From contig DATIOF010000036.1 of assembly GCA_035473395.1 (NCBI GenBank), forward strand, positions 1-10,370: a stretch of 10,370 nucleotides of DNA. Direction: 5' to 3'. The DNA is from AC-32 sp035473395. Its GTDB lineage: Bacteria; Actinomycetota; Thermoleophilia; Gaiellales; Gaiellaceae. Shown here piece by piece: positions 6,439-10,370 of the stretch. The notes beneath the pieces were generated by a model. That model searched no databases. It worked only from the letters and a program-made list of their open reading frames with translations, and had not been told where the DNA came from. The first letter of the stretch is position 1, and every line of letters begins with the position of its first letter. Made by a program: the position numbers and the translations under genes.

Positions 6439-6463
6439 CCTCCCCGGAACCCGAACCGGGAGG
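6439..6463 (+). promoter_or_regulatory. Hairpin that sequesters the Shine-Dalgarno of the SIMPL gene
   Basis: The only strong Shine-Dalgarno on the plus strand here, GGGAGG at 6458-6463 (5 bases before the ATG), lies in the right arm CCGGGAGG (6456-6463) of an inverted repeat with CCTCCCCGG (6439-6447). The stem has 8 base pairs with one bulged C and an 8-base loop (AACCCGAA). If it forms in the mRNA, the ribosome site is fully paired. This could make translation sensitive to temperature, a protein or transcription rate. The pairing is visible; the regulation is inferred. Confidence 0.45.
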
Positions 6464-6468
6464 AAACG

Positions 6469-7164
6469 ATGAAGCTCGTCAGGATCGGACTCGTGGCGGC
6501 AGCCGTGGCGGCAGCAGTCGCGTTCGTGGGAGTGGGTAGGCCCGACTTCGCGCGTGGCTCCGCGCCGTCAGGGCGCAGCGTGACCGTGACCGGGACCGGC
6601 AGCGTCCAGTCGGTGCCGAACCGGGCCGGTCTGTCCGTCGGTGTCAGCAGCGACGCCGCGACGGCGCAGGCCGCGCTGGCCGCGAATGCGGACAAAGCGG
6701 CGCGCGTGATCGACGCGCTGCGGGCGGCGGGTATCGCCAAGGCCGACCTGCAGACGACCGACGTGACCGTCTCGCCCCGCTGGGACAACCGCGGTCGCCA
6801 GGACGGCTTCACCGCGCACAGCTCGCTCCAGGTCGACGTCACGAGCGTCTCGCGCGCCGGCGCGATCATCGACGCCGCCGTCGCGGCCGGAGCGACCGAG
6901 ACGTCGGGCCCGAGCTTCGACCGCTCCGACCGCAGCCAGCTCTACCGCAACGCGCTGAAGGCGGCCTTCGCCGACGCCCGTGACAAGGCAGCGACGCTCG
7001 CGGGCGAGGCAGGCGCGAGCCTCGGAGCCGTGCAGCAAATCGAGGAGTCGCAGGGCGTGCAGCCGATGCCGCTCTTCTCCGCCGCGAAGGATGCGGCGAC
7101 GCCGGTCGAGCCCGGCACGACCGAGGTGCAGGCCACAGTGACCGTGACCTTCAGCCTTTCGTGA
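6469..7164 (+). CDS. Secreted SIMPL-domain (DUF541) protein
   Basis: A 231-residue exported protein. The signal peptide has basic residues K2 and R5, a hydrophobic core from about 6 to 22, and probable cleavage before about residue 35. The rest is a SIMPL/DUF541 domain: SVTVTGTGSVQSVPNRAGLSVGV (about 37-59), alternating Ala-rich helix and ALRAAGIAKADLQTTDVTVSPRWD, and a terminal TEVQATVTVTFSLS strand. Family members form periplasmic or surface oligomers; one is linked to IRAK signalling in mammals, others to oxidative-stress protection, and no common biochemical role is agreed. The ATG at 6469 is well supported by GGGAGG 5 bases upstream. The gene lies 58 bases after the HNH stop and its last 14 bases overlap the convergent sulfurtransferase gene. 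Whether it shares the upstream promoter is unclear. Confidence 0.9.
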   Translation: MKLVRIGLVAAAVAAAVAFVGVGRPDFARGSAPSGRSVTVTGTGSVQSVPNRAGLSVGVSSDAATAQAALAANADKAARVIDALRAAGIAKADLQTTDVTVSPRWDNRGRQDGFTAHSSLQVDVTSVSRAGAIIDAAVAAGATETSGPSFDRSDRSQLYRNALKAAFADARDKAATLAGEAGASLGAVQQIEESQGVQPMPLFSAAKDAATPVEPGTTEVQATVTVTFSLS

Positions 7165-7846
7165 GCGGAAGCCCGAGCTGTTCCCACTCGCTCCACGAGC
7201 CCGGGTAGAGCCGGCCTTCTCGGCCCGCCAGCGCGAGCCGGTGGAGGACGACGCAGGCGGTCACTCCCGAGCCGCAGTAGGCGACGAGCTCCCCGTCCGG
7301 CAGTTCGGGCAGCGGCTCGTTCCACGGAGCGTTGAGCGCTCCCGGAATCCGGCCCGGGCTCTTGTCGATGGGGTTCGGCTCGCCTCGGAAACGCTCCGGC
7401 CGGCGGGCGTCGACGAGCACGAGCTCCTCCAGCCGCTGTGCGAGCTCCGCGGGCTCGATCGTGTCGCCGGCGCGCTCACGCGGCACGAACCCGGCCGGCT
7501 CGACCGTCTCCTCGCCCGCGCGGAGCGGGCCGAGCCAACCGTCGAGCTCGAGCACGGCGCAGTCGTCGTGGCCGAAGTGGCGTAACAGCCACCAGAGCCG
7601 CTCGGCGCCGCCCATGTTCCCGTAGGCGACGACGAAGACGCCGTCGCCGATCCCGGCCTGCGAGGCGGCGCGGGCGAAGTTTTCCGCGCTCGGCAGCGGG
7701 TGTCGCCCGCCTTCACCCGGCGGCCCGGCCAGGTCCTCGTCCACGTCGAGGAACGACGCGCCCGGAATGTGCCCGGCGAGGTAGAGCTCACGGCCTCGGC
7801 CCGGCGAGCCGAGCTCCCAGCGGCAATCGACGAACTGGTAGCGCAC
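7151..7846 (-). CDS. sseA: Two-domain sulfurtransferase (3-mercaptopyruvate/thiosulfate, SseA-like)
   Basis: A 231-residue tandem-rhodanese enzyme that moves sulfane sulfur from 3-mercaptopyruvate or thiosulfate to an acceptor thiol or cyanide, in the cytosol. The N-terminal rhodanese domain (about 1-115) has VDCRW, the YLAGHIPGASFLDVDEDLAG stretch and the LWWLLRHFGH helix but no Cys at the loop position (VVAYGNMGGAERL), as normal for the inactive half. The C-terminal domain has LVDARRPERFRG, GRIPGALNAPWNE and the catalytic loop CGSGVTA with Cys191. This loop fits the mercaptopyruvate type rather than the CRKGVT of true rhodaneses. PGSWSEW near the end is also conserved. At 231 residues it is shorter than the usual 270-280, with trimmed loops but both domains complete. 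The start is GTG at 7846, 36 bases from the divergent gene at 7883. Its 3' end overlaps the SIMPL gene by 14 bases. Confidence 0.9.
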   Translation of the reverse strand: MRYQFVDCRWELGSPGRGRELYLAGHIPGASFLDVDEDLAGPPGEGGRHPLPSAENFARAASQAGIGDGVFVVAYGNMGGAERLWWLLRHFGHDDCAVLELDGWLGPLRAGEETVEPAGFVPRERAGDTIEPAELAQRLEELVLVDARRPERFRGEPNPIDKSPGRIPGALNAPWNEPLPELPDGELVAYCGSGVTACVVLHRLALAGREGRLYPGSWSEWEQLGLPLTKG

Positions 7847-7870
7847 GGGTCAAGCCTGCCCGATCTGTGC

Positions 7871-7877
7871 CACTATG
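7871..7877. promoter_or_regulatory. Possible shared back-to-back -10 (CACTATG) in a 36-base divergent gap
   Basis: The plus strand reads CACTAT at 7871-7876, 6 bases before the GTG at 7883, and the minus strand reads CATAGT at 7877-7872, 25 bases before the sulfurtransferase GTG. Both loosely resemble a -10 hexamer. If used, plus-strand transcription would start about at the GTG, giving a leaderless mRNA, which agrees with the missing Shine-Dalgarno. No clear -35 elements fit, so confidence is low. Confidence 0.25.
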
Positions 7878-7882
7878 GCCGC

Positions 7883-8653
7883 GTGTTCCGGGCCCGCGTC
7901 GCGGTTGCCCTCCTGCTGATCGTCGCGGGCGCAGCTGCAGTGGCGCTGGCCTCGCGCGCCGACGGCGCGTCGAACGAGCGCTTCCGTTACTCGCACACCG
8001 CGACCGTCGACGGCCTGTACGTCGACCACTGGACGATGGACGAGACGTATCCATGCGGACGGGTCGGCGACGGCACGGTCACCGTCAAGTGGCACTTCAA
8101 GAAGGTCACGAAGGTGCGCCTCTTCTACGACCCGTACGCAGGCGCGCGCGGGAGCTGGGTGCTCGGCTCGCCGGCCGGGGGTGGCGTCGGCCATATGCCG
8201 GCGCAGCCGGGTATCGGGACGATCACCCTCGTCGACAACACGACGCAGCATCCGCCCAACCCGGGCGACACCTGTGAGACGACGACGCCGAAGTCCGATT
8301 GCGGCACGGTCGCGCTGTTGGGCCCGCCGCTCGTCGGCGTGACCGGCGACGGGAAGACGCGGCTGGTCGCCGACCTCGCTCGCGTCGACTTCGACCGCAG
8401 AGGCGGAGCCGGCCGAGCGGTCAAGTGCTCGACCGGACAGGCGAAAACCTTCGCGGACATTTTTTACAGCGGCCGCGCAAACGCGGGCAAGCTGGCGATT
8501 CCGATGGCGAGCATCTCCGCGGTCAACCATCGGCGCGTCGTCCGCGTCTCCGGCTCGTCGCACAAGGTGAGCGGGAACGTCGAGTGCGCCAGCGGCGACA
8601 AGTGCACCGACGAGGTCACCCGCAAGGTGACGGTCACCTTCAAGCGGCTTTAG
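7883..8653 (+). CDS. Secreted six-cysteine protein of unknown function
   Basis: A 256-residue protein I do not recognise. From the GTG at 7883 it has a classical signal peptide (R3, R5, hydrophobic 6-22, ALA at 21-23 as likely cleavage site). The mature part is rich in short beta-like strands (TVTVKWHFKKVTKVRLFY, VTGDGKTRLVADLARVDF, KVTVTFKRL) and carries six cysteines at 58, 131, 140, 182, 235 and 241. The close pairs C131/C140 and C235/C241 suggest disulfides of a folded extracellular beta domain. The frame is open upstream to 7700, but that part is antisense to the sulfurtransferase, and only the 7883 start gives a signal peptide. There is no Shine-Dalgarno; leaderless translation is likely. 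Its last 14 bases overlap the convergent amt gene. No lipobox is present. Coding status is well supported by the signal peptide and clean C-terminus; function unknown. Confidence 0.8.
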   Translation: MFRARVAVALLLIVAGAAAVALASRADGASNERFRYSHTATVDGLYVDHWTMDETYPCGRVGDGTVTVKWHFKKVTKVRLFYDPYAGARGSWVLGSPAGGGVGHMPAQPGIGTITLVDNTTQHPPNPGDTCETTTPKSDCGTVALLGPPLVGVTGDGKTRLVADLARVDFDRRGGAGRAVKCSTGQAKTFADIFYSGRANAGKLAIPMASISAVNHRRVVRVSGSSHKVSGNVECASGDKCTDEVTRKVTVTFKRL

Positions 8654-10031
8654 GCTCGGGAACCGCCTGCTCCTCGGGTGGGAGCTGATGGTGACGGTGG
8701 CCGAGCAGGTGCCCATGTGCCTCCGTCCCGTAGCCCCCGGGAACCGGGATGTAGAACTCGGGGTAGCCCCACATGCCGTGCTCGCTGACGTCGAGGCCCG
8801 CGGTCTCGGTCTCCTCCTCGACGCGGATCCCCCAGAGGCGCTTGAGTGTCCAGAGGCATCCGAACGAGGCGCTGAAGGTGAACGCGCCGACGGCGGCCAA
8901 ACCGAGGAGCTGGATCCAGACCTGGTGTAGCGACCCCGTGTAGACGAAGCCGCCGCTGCCGGTGTTGAGCGTCGCCGCCAGCGCCGGAACCGCGAAGAGG
9001 CCGGTGGCAAGCGTGCCCCACACGCCCGAGACGCCGTGGACGGCGACGGCCCCGATCGGGTCGTCGATGCCGATCCGCTCGACCGCCAGCACGCCGACGA
9101 CGGCGATCACGCCCGAGACGAGGCCGATCACGACCGCCGCCCACGGCGCGACGAAGCCGCACGCGGCGGTCACCGCGACGAGCGCTGCGAGCACGCCGTT
9201 CAACATCATCGAGATGTCCGGCTTGCGCAGCACGAGCCAGGCGGTGAGCGCGCCGCTGACCGCGCCCGCCGCGGCGGCGAGGTTCGTCGTCAGCGCGACG
9301 TAGGCAAAGAACCCGACCCGGTCGCCGGTGACGACGCCGAGCGTCGAGCCCGGGTTGAAGCCGAACCAGCCGAACCAGAGGATCAGCGTCCCGAGCACGG
9401 CGTACGGGATGTTGTGACCCGGGATCGCGTTGCCGCGCTTCCCGTCGAACTTGCCGATCCGCGGGCCGAGTAGCACCGCTCCCGCGAGCGCGGCGAGCGC
9501 GCCCTGGTAGTGCACGACCGTCGAGCCGGCGAAGTCCTGCATGCCGAGGCCGAAGAGCCAGCCGCCGCCCCAGACCCAGTGCGACGTGACGGAGTAGATC
9601 AGCGTGAACGCTGCGCCGAAGACGAAATAGACCCACAGCTTGGCGCGCTCGGCCATCGCGCCCCAGACGATCGCCAGCGAGACGCCGGCGAAGACGACCT
9701 CGAAGAAGTAGCCGGCTGCGGCGGGGATGGTGGTGAAGAACGAGAACGGTGCCTGGCCGACCGCGAGCAGCGAGTCCACCGATGGTGCAAAGCCGCTCGT
9801 ACCGATCCAGTGGTTGCCGTCGCCGAACGCGATCCCGAAGCCGACCGCCCAGTAGACGAGGGAGCAGACGCCGAAGATCAGCACGTTCTTGCCGGCGATG
9901 TGCGCCGCGTTCTTCATGCGCGTCAGCCCCGCTTCGAGGAAGGCGAAGCCGGCCTGCATGAACATCACGAGCACGGCGGCGACCACGACCCAGATGGTGT
10001 TCGCGGCGATCAGGAGGTCGGCGTTGCTCAT
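8640..10031 (-). CDS. amt: Ammonium transporter (Amt family)
   Basis: A 463-residue, about 11-helix membrane channel for ammonium uptake. Family landmarks: FLEAGLTRMKNAAHIAGKN (31-49), GAMAERAK (124-131), HWVWGGGWL (151-159), DFAGSTVVH with the first pore His174, LGP, FGWFGFNPGS (220-229), DISMMLNGVLAALVAVTA, and GAVAVHGVSGVWGT with the second pore His332. The cytoplasmic tail has GLDVSEHGMWGYPEFYIPVPGGYG (412-435), the region that in Amt proteins couples to PII. Beyond it lies a histidine-rich end (H439, H441, H445, H447, H448) before a Pro/Glu-rich terminus. The ATG at 10031 overlaps the PII stop (ATGA) and is preceded by GGAGAAGG at 10043-10036, so coupling to PII is clear. At the 3' end it overlaps the six-cysteine gene by 14 bases. 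A sensor-type Amt is unlikely since no extra signalling domain is present. Confidence 0.97.
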   Translation of the reverse strand: MSNADLLIAANTIWVVVAAVLVMFMQAGFAFLEAGLTRMKNAAHIAGKNVLIFGVCSLVYWAVGFGIAFGDGNHWIGTSGFAPSVDSLLAVGQAPFSFFTTIPAAAGYFFEVVFAGVSLAIVWGAMAERAKLWVYFVFGAAFTLIYSVTSHWVWGGGWLFGLGMQDFAGSTVVHYQGALAALAGAVLLGPRIGKFDGKRGNAIPGHNIPYAVLGTLILWFGWFGFNPGSTLGVVTGDRVGFFAYVALTTNLAAAAGAVSGALTAWLVLRKPDISMMLNGVLAALVAVTAACGFVAPWAAVVIGLVSGVIAVVGVLAVERIGIDDPIGAVAVHGVSGVWGTLATGLFAVPALAATLNTGSGGFVYTGSLHQVWIQLLGLAAVGAFTFSASFGCLWTLKRLWGIRVEEETETAGLDVSEHGMWGYPEFYIPVPGGYGTEAHGHLLGHRHHQLPPEEQAVPEPKAA

Positions 10032-10370
10032 GCGGCCTTCTCCAGCGGGAGGCCGGTGCGGTGGTGGATCACGTAGTCGACCGGTGTCGTCCAGACCAGC
10101 CCGTCGCCCGACTCGTTGCCGCTGCGCGCCGCATCGGCGACCGTCGCCGCTACCTCGGCGGCGAGCGCGTCGGCGACCACGAAGGTCAGCAGCGCCTTGG
10201 GCAGGAAGCGCGACTCGAACACCCGGCCGCGGTACTCGTGCGTGATCCCCCGCTCCCGGCCGTGGCCGACGGCCTCGACCACCGTCACGCCGACGTGGCC
10301 GGTCTGCTCCTCGACTGCATCGATCACGATCTCGACCCGCTCGCGCAGGACGACGGCCTCCACCTTGGTC
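10028..10370 (-). CDS. glnK: PII-family nitrogen regulator, 5' end beyond the window, atypical T-loop
   Basis: At least 113 residues of a PII signal protein, the trimeric sensor of ATP/ADP and 2-oxoglutarate that plugs Amt channels. A GTG at 10363 could be read as the start, but the in-frame codons before it (Thr-Lys) continue the family pattern (TKVEAVVLRERVEIVIDAV aligns with M-K-K-I-D-A-I-I-K of GlnB), so the true start most likely lies a codon or two past the right edge. Conserved: GVTVVEAVGHGR, YRG, FLPK, SGDG, and RTG near the C-terminus. Atypical relative to E. coli GlnB numbering: Q39 is E (GRERG), E50 is V, Y51 is F (YRGRVF), K90 is L (GDGL) and R101 is H. Loss of Y51 removes the uridylylation/adenylylation site. 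Its stop overlaps the amt start, making it a GlnK-type partner of that transporter. Confidence 0.9.
   Translation of the reverse strand, partial: TKVEAVVLRERVEIVIDAVEEQTGHVGVTVVEAVGHGRERGITHEYRGRVFESRFLPKALLTFVVADALAAEVAATVADAARSGNESGDGLVWTTPVDYVIHHRTGLPLEKAA

Noticed and set aside
8456..8468. T-rich run in the six-Cys gene as a slippage or frameshift site
   Set aside because: The frame continues cleanly on both sides with no alternative frame of interest.
7850..9010. Minus-strand open frame of 386 codons across the six-Cys gene and the amt 3' end
   Set aside because: Shadow of real genes on both strands; no signal peptide, domain or sensible composition.
10028..10363. PII gene complete within the window, starting at the GTG at 10363
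   Set aside because: Family alignment continues into the codons before that GTG, so the real start is probably just outside.

Overview
The window is a dense, high-GC (roughly 70 % by eye) bacterial chromosome segment with no mobile elements, tRNA/rRNA genes or CRISPR arrays that I can see. Gene content points to Actinomycetota: an fhaA-fhaB-pstP-ftsW/rodA order, a DUF4446 protein, an actinobacterial-type HNH protein and an Amt with the actinobacterial C-terminal tail. The polytopic Ser/Thr kinase and the many leaderless-looking starts suggest a deep lineage such as Thermoleophilia, but that placement is inference only.

Region 1 (1-4127, minus strand) is a phospho-signalling and cell-wall block. 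In transcription order it encodes a Ser/Thr kinase with a multi-pass membrane tail, FhaA (DUF3662 + FHA), FhaB (membrane anchor + FHA), a PP2C phosphatase with one transmembrane helix, and the first residues of an FtsW/RodA-family glycosyltransferase that runs off the left edge. The last four genes overlap one another by 4 bases (GTGA/GTGA/ATGA), so they are almost certainly one translationally coupled operon. The kinase writes phosphothreonine, the FHA proteins read it, the phosphatase erases it, and the FtsW/RodA protein is the expected output in peptidoglycan synthesis.

Region 2 (4220-6410, plus strand) is divergent from the kinase. It holds a single-pass membrane protein with an acidic Ser/Thr-rich cytoplasmic tail and a CARDB-like outer domain, then a DUF4446 membrane protein 3 bases later, then an HNH-endonuclease-fold protein 13 bases later. 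Their starts lack Shine-Dalgarno sequences.

Region 3 (6469-8653) holds two convergent or divergent neighbours with very tight spacing: a secreted SIMPL (DUF541) protein (+), a two-domain 3-mercaptopyruvate/thiosulfate sulfurtransferase (-), and a secreted six-cysteine protein of unknown function (+). The SIMPL/sulfurtransferase pair and the six-Cys/amt pair each overlap tail-to-tail by exactly 14 bases.

Region 4 (8640-10370, minus strand) is a nitrogen module: a PII-family protein (5' end beyond the window) overlapping by 4 bases an Amt ammonium transporter. The PII T-loop lacks the usual modification tyrosine, and the Amt has a histidine-rich C-terminal tail. Intergenic space is minimal: the longest gap is about 92 bases (4128-4219), so no stretch above 300 bases lacks a gene.
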